A stretch of DNA of 64,000 bases from the NCBI RefSeq assembly GCF_003332275.1, contig NZ_QOVA01000014.1, positions 32,619-96,618 on the forward strand, given 5' to 3'. This DNA is from Edaphovirga cremea. GTDB lineage: Bacteria > Pseudomonadota > Gammaproteobacteria > Enterobacterales > Enterobacteriaceae. Positions 1 to 10,160 of this stretch are shown in pieces. The position numbers and the translations under genes are program-made. Below the pieces are notes generated by a model. The model ran no database searches. It saw nothing but the letters and a program-made list of their open reading frames with translations, and had not been told where the DNA came from. How positions within the stretch are numbered: position 1 is the first letter of the stretch; each line of letters starts with the position of its first letter.

Positions 1-201
1 CGCCTGACCCACCACCTCCTCTGCGCCACCCTCTGCATACATCTCCGCAGTATCAATCAAGGTCAATCCCAGATCCAACCCCTGCTGCAACGCGCGAACT
101 TCAGCGGCAGTGTCGCTCTTCCTTTCCCCCATATACCAGGTTCCCTGACCAATGGCGGGTACCTGCGTTCCATCAGGAAATTGCACAGTTTTGATGCTCA
201 T
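1..201 (-). CDS. Aldo/keto reductase, N-terminal part (cut by window edge)
   Basis: Reverse-strand reading from 201 to the window edge gives 67 uninterrupted codons. The residues seen are the start of an NADPH-dependent aldo/keto reductase: an N-terminal hairpin with GQGTW, then the family signature around [10 protein letters not shown], which carries the catalytic Asp50 and Tyr55. The start is well supported by a GAGGAG ribosome site just upstream. The rest of the barrel and the substrate loops lie outside the window, so the substrate cannot be stated. It is divergent from the ydeP-like gene. Confidence 0.85.
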   Translation of the reverse strand, partial: MSIKTVQFPDGTQVPAIGQGTWYMGERKSDTAAEVRALQQGLDLGLTLIDTAEMYAEGGAEEVVGQA

Positions 202-385
202 TTTTTCTCCTCTACTGGCAGATAACTGTCGATTTCAGGTACAGCGATTAGTCTCTTCTCTCTCACCATGGTGATATTCGATTAGACGTAACCACCTGGC
301 ACCCCTAAACTTGTGACATAAATCATTAAAACGCACAAAAAAGCGTTTACCCATTAGAAATAATTATCACCTGCAGATAACCATT

Positions 386-2692
386 ATGAAATTCAAACCA
401 TCTATCAAACCGTACAGCGGCGCAGCGGGAGGTTGGGGTTCACTGGAAGCCACAACCCGCTATGTCCTCGACAGTAAAAAAACACTCAGCAACTTGCGTA
501 ACCTATTGCGCGTCAACAAGGGTCGCGGCTTTGATTGCCCCGGCTGCGCATGGGGCGATGATAATCATAGCACTTTCAGTTTCTGCGAAAACGGTGCCAA
601 AGCCGTAAGCTGGGAAGCCACGCGTAAAGCCGTCGAACCTGAATTTTTTCATCAGCACAGTGTGACGACGCTGCGGCAACAGAGCGACTACTTCCTTGAA
701 TATCAAGGCCGCTTAACGCAGCCAATGCGCTATAACAGCGTAGTCGATCGCTATCAACCCATCACCTGGAATGAAGCGTTCTCCTTGATTGCCAGCCATA
801 TCAATGGCCTTGCCGATCCAAACCAGCTTGAACTCTACACCTCAGGCCGGGCCAGTAACGAATCGTCGTATCTGTACCAACTTTTTGGTCGCATGCTGGG
901 CACCAATAACTTTCCCGATTGTTCAAATATGTGTCATGAGGCCAGTGGAGTCGGTCTGAAACAGAGCATTGGCGTGGGCAAAGGTACCATTCACCTGGAG
1001 GATTTCGAAAAGGCGGACGCCATATTTGTCTTCGGGCAAAATCCGGGTACCAATCATCCGCGTATGCTGCATAGCCTGCGCCATGCGGCCGACCGCGGAG
1101 CCAAAATCGTCAGTTTCAATACGCTTCGTGAACGCGGGCTGGAGCGTTTTGCCGATCCGCAGAATCCTATTGACATGCTTACCAGCAAATCCGGTCAAAT
1201 CAGTTGCGCCTATTTTCAACCCAATCTCGGCGGGGATATGGCCGCTGTCCGGGGCATGGTAAAAGCACTTTTGGAAAATCATCGCCTGAACATCGCCTCA
1301 GATAAACCCGGCTTGTTTGACGATGCTTTTATCGCTGAACATTGCGCAGGGCTTGACGAGTATCTGGCGGCCGTTGATGCAACGCGATGGGAACATATCG
1401 TCCGGCAATCCGGGCTGAGTGAAATTCAGTTACGTCAGGCGGCGGCAATCTATCAACATGCCGGGCGGGTGATTTGCACCTGGGCGATGGGAATTACCCA
1501 GCATAAGCATTCGGTTGCCACCGTGCGTGAAATCACTAATCTGCAATTGCTATTTGGTCAGTTGGGCAAACCCGGAGCCGGCCTGTGCCCGGTGCGCGGT
1601 CACAGCAATGTTCAGGGCAATCGCACTATGGGTATTGATGAAAAACCACCGGCGAAGTTCCTGGATAATCTGGCAAAACACTTCAATTTCACGCCACCAC
1701 GCGTACCAGGCCATAACACTGTAGAAGCACTGGAAGCCATGCTGCGTGGCGAAGTAAAAGTCCTGCTGGCTCTGGGCGGTAATCTGGCAGCAGCGGCACC
1801 GGATACCGAACGCACTGCGCGTGCGTTACGATGCTGTGACTTGACCGTACACATCAGCACGAAACTGAATCGCAGCCATTTGATCACCGGTAAAGAAGCG
1901 CTGATACTGCCTACGCTGGGGCGCACCGAACTCGATATGCAGGCATCAGGTTCACAATTTATTACCGTTGAGGACTCCTTCAGCATGGTGCATGCCTCTG
2001 AAGGCGTCGGCAAACCGATCTCCGATGAGCAGCGTTCCGAAACGGCGATTGTCGCTGGAATCGCCCATGCCGTGTTGGGCGATGAACACCTCGATTGGCT
2101 GGAACTGGCCGATGATTACCACCTGATTCGCGATCATATCGAAGCCACTATTCCCGGTTTCACCCATTTCAATCAACGCTGCGACATACCAGGGGGATTT
2201 TATCTGGGCAATGCGGCAGCCGAGTTACGATTCTCGACGCCAAATGGCAAAGCAAACTTCAGCCATGCCGCATTACCTGAATTTGTTATTCCGCACATGA
2301 ATGGTCAGCAAGCGCCCTTCACTCTGCAAACCCTGCGTTCGCACGATCAATACAACACCACTATTTATGGTCTGGACGATCGCTATCGCGGTGTTTATGG
2401 TCAGCGTGAAGTGCTGTTTATCCATCCCGACGATATGTCCGCACTGGGGCTAAACGAGGGGGAATTGGTCGAAATTGAAACGCTGTGGAATGACGGGGTG
2501 ATCCGCAAAGTGTCCGGGTTCAAGTTAGTCAGCTACGCCATTCCCCGGGGAAATCTGGCGGCTTATTATCCAGAAACCAACCCGCTGGTACCCCTGTCCA
2601 GTTTTGGTGACGAGACGCATACCCCGACATCCAAATCGATACCTGTGGTCATCCGGCGCTGCGAACAAACCGACTCGCAACGCATTGCCTGA
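386..2692 (+). CDS. ydeP: YdeP-type molybdopterin oxidoreductase (FdhF alpha-subunit family)
   Basis: A 768-residue protein that aligns along its length with E. coli YdeP (759 aa), a molybdenum-cofactor protein related to formate dehydrogenase alpha subunits and linked to acid resistance in E. coli. Visible features are GFDCPGCAW (Cys51 and Cys54), SNMCHE (Cys183, where formate dehydrogenases carry the Sec/Cys molybdenum ligand), GHNPGTNHPR-like and RGHSNVQG cofactor-binding segments, and a C-terminal dinucleotide-binding domain (RSHDQYNTTIYG). There is no twin-arginine signal, so it should be cytoplasmic. The ribosome site before the ATG is weak. The electron partner and substrate are unknown. 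Confidence 0.9.
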   Translation: MKFKPSIKPYSGAAGGWGSLEATTRYVLDSKKTLSNLRNLLRVNKGRGFDCPGCAWGDDNHSTFSFCENGAKAVSWEATRKAVEPEFFHQHSVTTLRQQSDYFLEYQGRLTQPMRYNSVVDRYQPITWNEAFSLIASHINGLADPNQLELYTSGRASNESSYLYQLFGRMLGTNNFPDCSNMCHEASGVGLKQSIGVGKGTIHLEDFEKADAIFVFGQNPGTNHPRMLHSLRHAADRGAKIVSFNTLRERGLERFADPQNPIDMLTSKSGQISCAYFQPNLGGDMAAVRGMVKALLENHRLNIASDKPGLFDDAFIAEHCAGLDEYLAAVDATRWEHIVRQSGLSEIQLRQAAAIYQHAGRVICTWAMGITQHKHSVATVREITNLQLLFGQLGKPGAGLCPVRGHSNVQGNRTMGIDEKPPAKFLDNLAKHFNFTPPRVPGHNTVEALEAMLRGEVKVLLALGGNLAAAAPDTERTARALRCCDLTVHISTKLNRSHLITGKEALILPTLGRTELDMQASGSQFITVEDSFSMVHASEGVGKPISDEQRSETAIVAGIAHAVLGDEHLDWLELADDYHLIRDHIEATIPGFTHFNQRCDIPGGFYLGNAAAELRFSTPNGKANFSHAALPEFVIPHMNGQQAPFTLQTLRSHDQYNTTIYGLDDRYRGVYGQREVLFIHPDDMSALGLNEGELVEIETLWNDGVIRKVSGFKLVSYAIPRGNLAAYYPETNPLVPLSSFGDETHTPTSKSIPVVIRRCEQTDSQRIA

Positions 2693-2901
2693 AGCCACTG
2701 CGCCTGCGCGTTGGTGGTAAATGGCGGAGAGGATTTGCCCTTTCCGCCAAACATTTATGGCTTTTGACAGCCTCTGCCAGAAGACCCGTTTTTAACACGG
2801 ATAAATGGCAAACTGTCAGATGCTGCTTGCTCGTGGGGACTGATTCGCGTAAAACTGTCAGCCGCTAATCCAGCCACATTTAACCCCACTCCCTGGACGA
2901 T

Positions 2902-4836
2902 ATGTTTCAAGATAACCCGCTGCTCGCGCAGCTAAAACAGCAACTTCACTCTCAAACCCCTCGCGCAGAAGGCGTGGTCAAAGGGACTGAGAAAGGCTTT
3001 GGCTTTCTTGAGGTAGACGGGCAAAAAAGTTATTTTATCCCGCCGCCGTACATGAAAAAAGTCATGCATGGCGACCGTGTCGTCGCAACTATCCATACCG
3101 AGAAAGATCGCGAAGTTGCCGAGCCAGAAACTCTGGTCGAGCCTTTCCTGTCGCGCTTTGTTGGGCGGGTGCAGAAGAAAGACGATCGTCTGTCGATTAT
3201 TCCCGATCATCCATTGCTGAAAGACTCAATCCAGTGCCGCCCTGCGCGCGATGTGACACATGAGTTCAGTGACGGGGATTGGGCAATTGCCGAGATGCGT
3301 CGTCACCCGTTGAAAGGCGATCGCAACTTCAACGCGGATCTGACCGGTTATATCACTTATGCTGATGATGATTTTGCCCCATGGTGGGTAACGCTGGCGC
3401 GTCATAATCTTGAGCGTGAAGCGCCCGTGGCGGCCATTGGTGAGTTGCTGGAACAAGGTCTGGAGCGTGAGGATCTGACTGACCTCGCCTTCGTTACCAT
3501 CGACAGTGCCAGTACCGAAGACATGGATGATGCACTTTTTGTGCAGGAAAATGCTGACGGTTCCCTGCAACTGACAATCGCCATTGCCGATCCTACAGCC
3601 TATGTGGCTGAGGGCAGTGAAATCGATAATATTGCCCGCATTCGTGCATTTACCAATTACCTGCCTGGCTTCAATATTCCCATGTTGCCGCGCGATCTTT
3701 CTGATGACCTCTGCTCGTTGCGCCCTGATGTTCGTCGCCCGGTTCTGGCATGTCGGGTCAATATTGACGTTGATGGTGCATTGGGTAGCGATATCAATTT
3801 CTTCGCTGCGTGGATCGAGTCAAAGGCAAAATTGGTGTATGACGAGGTTTCTGACTGGTTGGAAGGTGAAAGCACCTGGCAACCGCAGAATGAGGCAATT
3901 GCCAACCAGATTCGCCTGCTGAAACGCGTGTGTGATTCGCGCAACCAATGGCGCCATCAGAATGCATTGGTATTCAAGGATCGCCCTGATTACCGCTTTG
4001 TATTGGGTGAAAAAGGCAACGTTCTGGATATCGTGGTTGAACAGCGTCGCATCGCCAACCGTATTGTGGAAGAGTGCATGATTGCTGCCAACGTCTGCGC
4101 TGCGCTGGTACTGCGGGATCGCCTTGGTTTTGGCGTCTACAACGTCCATACGGGCTTTGATCCTGCGCTCGTGGATCAGGCGGTTACGGTGTTACAGACC
4201 CATGGTATTGAAGCCGATGCAGCACATCTGCTGACCCTGCCCGGTTTCTGCGAGTTGCGTCGTAAACTTGATTCCCAGCCAACGCAATTCCTCGACAGCC
4301 GTATCCGTCGGTTCCAGACCTATGCTGAAATCAGTACCACACCTGGCCCACACTTTGGTCTGGGACTGGAAGCTTATGCGACCTGGACCTCACCAATCCG
4401 TAAATACGGCGATATGGTAAACCATCGTCTGTTGAAAGCGATTGTGAGCGGTCAGAGTGCCAAGAAACCGCAGGACGACATGACCCTGCAACTGACCGAT
4501 CGCCGCCGCTTCAATCGCATGGCCGAACGCGACGTGGGTGACTGGCTCTATTCGCGTTACCTGAAAGACAAAGTCGGCACTGATGAACGCTTCACAGCGG
4601 AAATCATTGACGTTACTCGCGGCGGTCTGCGCGTTCGTTTGCTGGACAATGGTGCTGTGGCCTTTATTCCTGCACCGTTTATTCATGCAGTGCGTGACGA
4701 ACTGGTATGCAGCCAGGAAACGGGTACGGTTCAGGTGAAAGGCGAAGTGGTTTACAGCCAGAGTGACGTTATTCAGGTGACGATCGCGGAAGTGCGGATG
4801 GAAACACGGAGTGTGATTGCAAGACCTGTCGTTTAA
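2902..4836 (+). CDS. rnb: Exoribonuclease II
   Basis: A 644-residue protein, the same length as E. coli RNase II. This enzyme degrades single-stranded RNA processively in the 3' to 5' direction and is the main hydrolytic mRNA exonuclease in enterics. The N-terminus holds cold-shock type RNA-binding domains (about 1-185), followed by the RNB catalytic domain (about 190-520) and a C-terminal S1 domain (about 560-644). The four metal-binding aspartates are visible at the E. coli positions: Asp201, Asp207, Asp209 and Asp210 in [11 protein letters not shown]. It appears to be a single-gene unit followed by a strong hairpin. Confidence 0.97.
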   Translation: MFQDNPLLAQLKQQLHSQTPRAEGVVKGTEKGFGFLEVDGQKSYFIPPPYMKKVMHGDRVVATIHTEKDREVAEPETLVEPFLSRFVGRVQKKDDRLSIIPDHPLLKDSIQCRPARDVTHEFSDGDWAIAEMRRHPLKGDRNFNADLTGYITYADDDFAPWWVTLARHNLEREAPVAAIGELLEQGLEREDLTDLAFVTIDSASTEDMDDALFVQENADGSLQLTIAIADPTAYVAEGSEIDNIARIRAFTNYLPGFNIPMLPRDLSDDLCSLRPDVRRPVLACRVNIDVDGALGSDINFFAAWIESKAKLVYDEVSDWLEGESTWQPQNEAIANQIRLLKRVCDSRNQWRHQNALVFKDRPDYRFVLGEKGNVLDIVVEQRRIANRIVEECMIAANVCAALVLRDRLGFGVYNVHTGFDPALVDQAVTVLQTHGIEADAAHLLTLPGFCELRRKLDSQPTQFLDSRIRRFQTYAEISTTPGPHFGLGLEAYATWTSPIRKYGDMVNHRLLKAIVSGQSAKKPQDDMTLQLTDRRRFNRMAERDVGDWLYSRYLKDKVGTDERFTAEIIDVTRGGLRVRLLDNGAVAFIPAPFIHAVRDELVCSQETGTVQVKGEVVYSQSDVIQVTIAEVRMETRSVIARPVV

Positions 4837-4841
4837 GGGGA

Positions 4842-4870
4842 GCGTGGTGCGTTTCGCGCACCACGCCTTT
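4842..4870 (+). terminator. Hairpin after rnb
   Basis: A ten-pair perfect stem (GCGTGGTGCG with its complement) begins six bases after the rnb stop and is followed by a short CTTT run. The T tract is modest. The hairpin also lies downstream of the convergent fadR gene. Confidence 0.55.
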
Positions 4871-4983
4871 CATATTTGTAGACTTATACGTGCTATAACC
4901 GATTCGAAGTAACCGCTATTCACTGCAAGCAATGGTCATTGCAACTGCTATTCACAGCTAACAATAGCAAGAGTAGCGCCAGA

Positions 4984-5706
4984 TTATCGGCGGGCATCCG
5001 CCAAATCACTCGGCATGGTGCCTTGCATAGTTTGCCAAATCGCCCCGCTGTCCTTCCCGTAAGTGCGTACGCATTCCACCACCTGATCGTACAGTTTATC
5101 GTGACAAATGATCGACAATTTACTGTAGAAACTCAACGCTAATTTGCGTGCTTCAGGATTGGAAAAATAGTAGCGTCCAACGCGGGTATAAAGACCTTTC
5201 AAGCCATTCAGAATCAGACCATAAATCGGATTCCCTGAAGCGAAAGCCAATCCACGGAAAATACCATAATCGAGATCGGTAAAGGCATCGGCTTGATCGT
5301 CAATCGAACCTGCCGCCTGGGCCAGAACTTCCTGGGTTTTCTCAGGATGATTGCGCATGGCGGTACGAATGAAGATCGAAGCAATGTTGGTTCTGACCGC
5401 CAGCAAATTATCGATCAGTTGCGGCACGCTGTCGTGATCAAGTCGAGCCAGCGTTTCAAGAATGCTCAGGCCCGACGTCTCCCAGAAGTTGTTCACTTTG
5501 GTTGGTTTACCGTGTTGAATCGTCAACCAGCCATCGCGAGCCAGACGTTGCAGCACTTCACGCAACGTGGTGCGTGTTACTCCGATAAGCTCGGAAAGTT
5601 CTCTTTCCGCGGGCAAAATTGAGCCAGGAGGGAAGCGGCTATTCCAGATACTTTCAATAATATATTCTTCCGCGAAACCGGCAGGACTTTGCGCCTTGAT
5701 AACCAT
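4984..5706 (-). CDS. fadR: Fatty-acid metabolism regulator FadR
   Basis: A 240-residue GntR-family regulator that represses beta-oxidation genes and activates fabA/fabB, and releases DNA on binding long-chain acyl-CoA. The start MVIKAQ at 5706 matches E. coli FadR; the frame stays open upstream to 5775 but those residues do not belong to the family. The winged helix carries the known DNA contacts Arg35, Thr44, Arg45, Thr46, Arg49 and His65. The C-terminal FCD-type domain reads through to the end. A FadR-like site in front of fadD in this window fits its role. In E. coli nhaB lies divergent from fadR; here no nhaB is present. Confidence 0.96.
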   Translation of the reverse strand: MVIKAQSPAGFAEEYIIESIWNSRFPPGSILPAERELSELIGVTRTTLREVLQRLARDGWLTIQHGKPTKVNNFWETSGLSILETLARLDHDSVPQLIDNLLAVRTNIASIFIRTAMRNHPEKTQEVLAQAAGSIDDQADAFTDLDYGIFRGLAFASGNPIYGLILNGLKGLYTRVGRYYFSNPEARKLALSFYSKLSIICHDKLYDQVVECVRTYGKDSGAIWQTMQGTMPSDLADARR

Positions 5707-6185
5707 GTTTTGAACGTTCCGTAGCAGCATTTTTAGCAATAGTAATGAGCTCATCATACCAGACGAATCCGGCATGATATAGCGTCAAGCTGCGCCAAAT
5801 AGACAAACTGTGCATAGCTTTGCAAAAATTCAGCAACTTTACTCAGAAACCCTATAAAAAAAGGCAGTATAATGATATCGCACATGATAAAATGTTGTTA
5901 TAACAAACTGTTTTTTATGCGAATAGTCTGAGAATAAGCGTTGACGTTTATTGGGGGAATTCGCAAGATTCAAGCGGAATAAGATATCTTGTCACCAGAC
6001 CGGGCATTTGCTGTCGGAATACCGTACTGACAGGTTTCGCTGGTAAAGACAAATTACCTGCATGACGTGCTGGTAAGCGAGGATTCTTGGTACTTTTTAT
6101 CTTATTTTAATGAGAACTGGCTGGCAGCGCTGACGAATTGGTTTACACTGCGAATCCAGTAGATTACTGCATGGAAAAAAATGAT
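5707..6185. other. Long intergenic region between fadR and dsbB, no gene seen
   Basis: 479 bases, AT-rich in the middle, with the fadR and dsbB promoters presumably inside it. No ORF with a ribosome site and no strong hairpin was found. E. coli carries nhaB between these two genes. Confidence 0.5.
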
Positions 6186-6716
6186 ATGTTGCAATTCCTT
6201 AACCGTTGCTCGAAGGGGCGCGGTGCTTGGGTGTTACTGGCCCTGACTGCGTTGGCATTCGAACTCGTTGCGCTCTATTTCCAACACGTTATGTTGTTGC
6301 AGCCGTGCGTGATGTGTATTTATGAACGGGCTGCCCTCTTCGGCGTCCTGGGTGCAGCGATTGTGGGTGCGCTGGCTCCGTCTACACCCTTACGTTACAT
6401 GGCAATTCTGCTGTGGATTTACAGTGCATGGGAAGGCTTACGCCTGGCATGGGATCACACCATGATCCAGCTCCATCCTTCGCCGTTTGCGACCTGTGAT
6501 TTCGCTGCCCGCTTCCCTACCTGGTTACCTTTGGATAAATGGTTCCCGGCTGTGTTTCTCGCTTCAGGCGATTGCGCAGAGAAACAATGGGAATTCCTGA
6601 CTCTCGGTATGCCGCAGTGGTTACTGGTAATTTTCGCGGCCTATCTTCTGGTGGCGATTCTGGTTCTGTTCGCGCAGTTTGTTCGCCCGAAAAGACGTGA
6701 CCTGTTCGGTCGTTAA
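6186..6716 (+). CDS. dsbB: Disulfide bond formation protein B
   Basis: A 176-residue inner-membrane protein that reoxidises periplasmic DsbA and passes the electrons to quinones. Four membrane segments are visible. The two essential cysteine pairs are present: Cys41 and Cys44 in PCVMC, Cys104 in FATCDF and Cys130 in SGDCAEK, the E. coli positions. The start at 6186 (MLQFLNR) is chosen by comparison with E. coli; ATGs at 6138 and 6171 are in frame but add residues not found in the family, and the GGA at about 6173 sits at a suitable distance. A clear terminator follows. Confidence 0.95.
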   Translation: MLQFLNRCSKGRGAWVLLALTALAFELVALYFQHVMLLQPCVMCIYERAALFGVLGAAIVGALAPSTPLRYMAILLWIYSAWEGLRLAWDHTMIQLHPSPFATCDFAARFPTWLPLDKWFPAVFLASGDCAEKQWEFLTLGMPQWLLVIFAAYLLVAILVLFAQFVRPKRRDLFGR

Positions 6717-6737
6717 TCACGATTAAAATATTTCTCA

Positions 6738-6764
6738 ACGGCGCCAAATTGGCGCCGTTTTTGT
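6738..6764 (+). terminator. Rho-independent terminator of dsbB
   Basis: Perfect eight-pair stem ACGGCGCC/GGCGCCGT with a five-base loop, followed directly by a run of T. Typical intrinsic terminator about 20 bases after the dsbB stop. Confidence 0.87.
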
Positions 6765-6819
6765 TTCGAAACATCGAAAGTAATGTGAAGAATCCAGAGA
6801 CCATGAGGAAATATCAGGT

Positions 6820-7122
6820 ATGTTAAAAGTTATCGCGCAGGATTTTATAAAGTTGCAACATATTGCAGATGTAATGCCGCTATATAAAGAGTTGGTCGAA
6901 AAAACCAAAAAGGAAGCTCTTTGTATTTCTTATGATCTATTTATTGATCAGCAAGATCCGGGGCACTTTATTTTTATTGAGGAATGGCCTGATAGAGCCG
7001 CGTTGGATATCCATTGCCAGACGGAACACTTCACGCGATTGGTGCCACAGATTAATGCGTTCCAAAGAGAAAATTGCAAGGTTACGCTGATGGACTCTTT
7101 TGAGTCTGCTTTACCACGTTAA
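6820..7122 (+). CDS. Antibiotic biosynthesis monooxygenase (ABM) domain protein, YgiN-like
   Basis: A 100-residue protein with the ABM/dimeric alpha-beta barrel pattern: an N-terminal strand MLKVIAQDF, a helix, the strand HFIFIEEWPDRAALDIH and a closing strand KVTLMDSF. Members are small cytosolic monooxygenases, isomerases or heme-degrading enzymes, usually dimers; YgiN is a quinol monooxygenase. The substrate cannot be assigned. The codons are more AT-rich than in dsbB and ycgN on either side, and no homologue sits here in E. coli, which suggests acquisition. The ribosome site is weak. Confidence 0.8.
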   Translation: MLKVIAQDFIKLQHIADVMPLYKELVEKTKKEALCISYDLFIDQQDPGHFIFIEEWPDRAALDIHCQTEHFTRLVPQINAFQRENCKVTLMDSFESALPR

Positions 7123-7205
7123 CAACAGCGGTGTGTGAATGTGGTTTACGAGTGAGGTGGCGAAAGACCTCATTCGTTTTCTATCCCACATCCAACTACG
7201 TCCAA

Positions 7206-7670
7206 TTACCTCGCCCACGTCGGCTTATTCAGGATGTGATCTTGCCAATCTACCACGTCACTTTCACGCACAGCGATATGCCGAACCGTAATGCGCTCAC
7301 CGTGCATGGCGGCTTTTGAACCGGCCAAGAGTGGATGCCAGGAATAAAGCTCGCGCCCTTCCCCAATCAGGCGATAAGCACACGTAGGTGGCAGCCAGTC
7401 AAACGTAGTCAGATTCTCACGCGTGAGCTTGATGCAATCCTCTTCCAGCTCGAAACGGCGATCGTAGTTGCGGCACTGGCAGGATTTAATGTTCAACTGA
7501 TTGCAGGCAACGTTGGTGAAATAAATCTCATCCGTGTCCTCATCAATCAGTTTGTGTAAGCAGCATTGCCCGCATCCGTCGCACAATGATTCCCATTCAT
7601 CATCGGTCATTTCTTCCAGCTTTTTATACTGCCAGAAAGCAAGGGGTGATTCAGAGAGTGACTGTGACAT
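7206..7670 (-). CDS. ycgN: YcgN family cysteine-cluster protein (UPF0260)
   Basis: 154 residues, colinear with E. coli YcgN (153 aa). The CDGCGQCC motif plus later cysteines in [15 protein letters not shown] and PTCAYR form the conserved cluster of the zinc- or iron-chelating UPF0153/0260 group. The molecular role is not established. It lies upstream of ycgM on the same strand, as in E. coli. Confidence 0.93.
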   Translation of the reverse strand: MSQSLSESPLAFWQYKKLEEMTDDEWESLCDGCGQCCLHKLIDEDTDEIYFTNVACNQLNIKSCQCRNYDRRFELEEDCIKLTRENLTTFDWLPPTCAYRLIGEGRELYSWHPLLAGSKAAMHGERITVRHIAVRESDVVDWQDHILNKPTWAR

Positions 7671-7773
7671 AGGCGTAATCCGGGTTAATTAAAAATTCGC
7701 AGACTGTATAGACGCTTTGGCTCACAGATGCAAGTGCCGTGCCCGATTGAACAACACGCGGGCACGGGAAGAT

Positions 7774-8430
7774 TCAGATAACTCGCGTCGTGAGCGTTTT
7801 ACCATTGATCGACACTTCCAGCGTATCTCCAACTGCCATTGGACCTACGCCCTGTGGTGTACCGGTAAGTATAATGTCGCCAGGTCGTAGTGTGAAAAAA
7901 CGGCTCATATAGCTGATCAGCGGCAAAATCGCGGTAATCATATCCCGGGTATTGCCCTGCTGCCGGTTTTCACCGTTCACGCTCAACGCCAGTTCTGCTT
8001 GCTGCGCATCGCCAAATTCAGCGACCGGGATAAAACCCGAGATTGGGCATGAACCATCAAATCCCTTGGCTTTTTCCCACGGCTGCCCGGCTTTCTTGAA
8101 ATCCGTTTGCAGATCGCGCAGCGTCAAATCCAACGCGACACCGTACCCGGCAATCGCCCGGGCAACGCGGTCTTCGCTGGCCTGTTTGAGTGCGGTACCG
8201 ATAAGAACGGCCAGTTCCACTTCGTGGTGAACCGAACCAAAATCCCGCGGAATAGCAATCGGCTGACGGATATCGCACAACGCCGTCTCAGGTTTGATAA
8301 ACAGAACCGGTTCTGCCGACACCTTGCTTCCCATCTCTTTGATATGATCCGCGTAATTGCTGCCGACGCACACCACTTTGCTTACCGGGAAATCAAGTAA
8401 AGAACCCTGCCAGTCTCTATGTTGATACAT
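7774..8430 (-). CDS. ycgM: Fumarylacetoacetate hydrolase family protein YcgM
   Basis: 218 residues, matching E. coli YcgM (219 aa). The FAH fold hydrolyses or decarboxylates 2-oxo acids using a divalent metal; the metal ligands are visible as Glu70 and Glu72 in HHEVELAV and Asp101 in ALDLTLRD. C-terminal TGTPQGVGP is the family hallmark. Oxaloacetate decarboxylase or acylpyruvase activity is likely from related enzymes, but the physiological substrate is not shown by the sequence. It lies between ycgN and the transglycosylase gene. Confidence 0.92.
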   Translation of the reverse strand: MYQHRDWQGSLLDFPVSKVVCVGSNYADHIKEMGSKVSAEPVLFIKPETALCDIRQPIAIPRDFGSVHHEVELAVLIGTALKQASEDRVARAIAGYGVALDLTLRDLQTDFKKAGQPWEKAKGFDGSCPISGFIPVAEFGDAQQAELALSVNGENRQQGNTRDMITAILPLISYMSRFFTLRPGDIILTGTPQGVGPMAVGDTLEVSINGKTLTTRVI

Positions 8431-8444
8431 ACCGCATCTCCTGC

Positions 8445-9515
8445 TTATTGCGTAATGCCATCAGCCATCATACCGATACTGATAGCAAAGTAATATGAGC
8501 GATTCCAATGCATGATGGTGCGGAAATTGTCATACACCATAAATGCGCGCCCCTGCGCATCATCTGGCATAATAATCCATGCACGCGTGGTAGCGGAAGC
8601 CAGAGCGGTGCCGTCAGTTTGCAGAACACCCGCCTGACGCCATTGGTCTACCGTTTTTGCCTGGGCATCTTTCAACCCGGCCTGTTCAGGTTGGAAACCT
8701 GACGGAAGTTTAACTTCCTGTCCCCATCCCTGTCCGGCCTTCCAGCCTTCGGTTGACAGATAATTGGCCGTTGAAGCAAAGACGTCGCTGACATTGGTCC
8801 ATATATCAATTTTACCGTCGCCATCACCATCTGAGCCATAGTTGAGGAACGAGGTCGGCATAAACTGCGATTGGCCCATCGCCCCGGCCCAGGAGCCCTT
8901 CATTTGATCGGCTTGAACATGTCCTTGCTGAATGATTTTCAGCGCCGCCATCAGCTCTTTGGTAAAGAATGCCTCGCGACGACCTTCAAAGGCCAGCGTT
9001 GACAGTGCTGATATCACATCTTCTTTGCCCTGAATCTTGCCGAAGCTGCTCTCCATACCCCATAAGGCGACAATGTACTGCGCAGGAACACCATAGCGTT
9101 CGCTGATAGGCATTAATTGCGTCTGGTATTGCTGGTACATGTCCTGGCCCTGCTTAATCTTCCAGGCAGGGAGAACGCGGGTGAGGTAATCATCAAGCGT
9201 GATTTTTTTCTCAAGCTGATTGCGATCCGATTTAATGACCCGATCAACAAAATGCACATTGGCAAATGCGACGTTTATCGTGGAGTCGTCAATTCCCTGA
9301 CTGCGCGCCTGCTGCTTCAATTGTTCCACATACCCCGGGAATTCCGCCGGGTCCCGACCTTCAGTGGCCAGCGTGGTGGTGGGCGCAGCAGGTGCCGTAG
9401 ACGGCGTCGCGGTACCTGCCTGTTTTGTCGCTTTGGGCGCATCCTGATTACTGCTGGCGCAACCTGCCAGAAGTGTCGTGACGACAAAAATGGTTACAGC
9501 GGACAACTTCATCAA
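8445..9515 (-). CDS. MltB-family lytic murein transglycosylase lipoprotein
   Basis: 356 residues with a lipoprotein signal ending in LLAGC (Cys19), a Ser/Thr/Ala/Pro-rich spacer to about residue 50, and an SLT_2 catalytic domain. The catalytic Glu155 sits in ALWGMESSFG, and GAMGQSQFMPTSFLNYGSDG plus a DGDGDGK EF-hand-like calcium loop follow, as in MltB. It cleaves the MurNAc-GlcNAc bond of peptidoglycan at the outer-membrane face. It differs in location and N-terminus from E. coli mltB and appears to be an additional paralogue, so no symbol is given. It begins only 14 bases upstream of ycgM's frame and may be cotranscribed. Confidence 0.92.
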   Translation of the reverse strand: MMKLSAVTIFVVTTLLAGCASSNQDAPKATKQAGTATPSTAPAAPTTTLATEGRDPAEFPGYVEQLKQQARSQGIDDSTINVAFANVHFVDRVIKSDRNQLEKKITLDDYLTRVLPAWKIKQGQDMYQQYQTQLMPISERYGVPAQYIVALWGMESSFGKIQGKEDVISALSTLAFEGRREAFFTKELMAALKIIQQGHVQADQMKGSWAGAMGQSQFMPTSFLNYGSDGDGDGKIDIWTNVSDVFASTANYLSTEGWKAGQGWGQEVKLPSGFQPEQAGLKDAQAKTVDQWRQAGVLQTDGTALASATTRAWIIMPDDAQGRAFMVYDNFRTIMHWNRSYYFAISIGMMADGITQ

Positions 9516-9615
9516 TCTCTACCTTTTATCAATATGATGGTTTTATCAACATGATCGTTCCTCACACCTGATTAGCGTGGCGCAGCCAAACGTTGAGCGC
9601 AAGAAACAGCCGGGC

Positions 9616-9695
9616 GATTTACAAAACTCTTGATTTACAAAACCCTCGATTTACAGGACTCTTGATTTACAAGACCCTAGATTTACAAAACCTCG
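9616..9695. repeat. Five tandem copies of a 16-bp unit (GATTTACA...)
   Basis: Units start at 9616, 9632, 9648, 9664 and 9680, each beginning GATTTACA followed by a variable purine/C-rich half. The copies differ at a few positions, so the array is not newly made. It lies in the 236-bp space between ycgL and the transglycosylase gene, both on the minus strand. Confidence 0.95.
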
Positions 9696-9751
9696 GCCCG
9701 GAACATTTGATCGAGGACGTAAATCGGGTGTAGTGCAACATTGAGCGTTAA

Positions 9752-10024
9752 CTATTTCCGCTGAATATCGAGATGCATTTGCAATAAACTTTCTGGTGGC
9801 GGAGGGACTTGCAGATAATACCCCTGCCCTGTTAGGGCTTCTCTTACTTTATCTATATCTGCCGTTGCCAATTTGTTGCGATTGTTCAGATTGAGCATCA
9901 TTGAAAACTGCGGCTGACCGAAACTTTTTATCAGCTCTTCTGGCACACGAGTGAAATCGTCTCTTTTTTCGACATAAAGATAAGTTTGATCACGTTTGGG
10001 ACTTCGATAGATCACACAAAGCAT
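9752..10024 (-). CDS. ycgL: YcgL domain protein
   Basis: 90 residues matching the YcgL/UPF0745 family: [18 protein letters not shown] at the N-terminus and [14 protein letters not shown] near the C-terminus. The family has a compact alpha-beta fold of unknown function. As in E. coli it lies next to and divergent from minC. Confidence 0.92.
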   Translation of the reverse strand: MLCVIYRSPKRDQTYLYVEKRDDFTRVPEELIKSFGQPQFSMMLNLNNRNKLATADIDKVREALTGQGYYLQVPPPPESLLQMHLDIQRK

Positions 10025-10160
10025 TTTTTTAACTCTATTTAATTGGGGCAGTCGCTTGCCTAGATATAACTGTGACTATAACATGCTTATCGTACATCGG
10101 AATATCGCACCCCGAGTGGTATTCCGGGGATTTAAAGTTGCTGAGACTGAGTCAGGATAG

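Noticed and set aside
2723..2748. GGCGGA/TCCGCC hairpin after ydeP as a terminator
   Set aside because: Only six pairs with a 14-base loop and no T tract.
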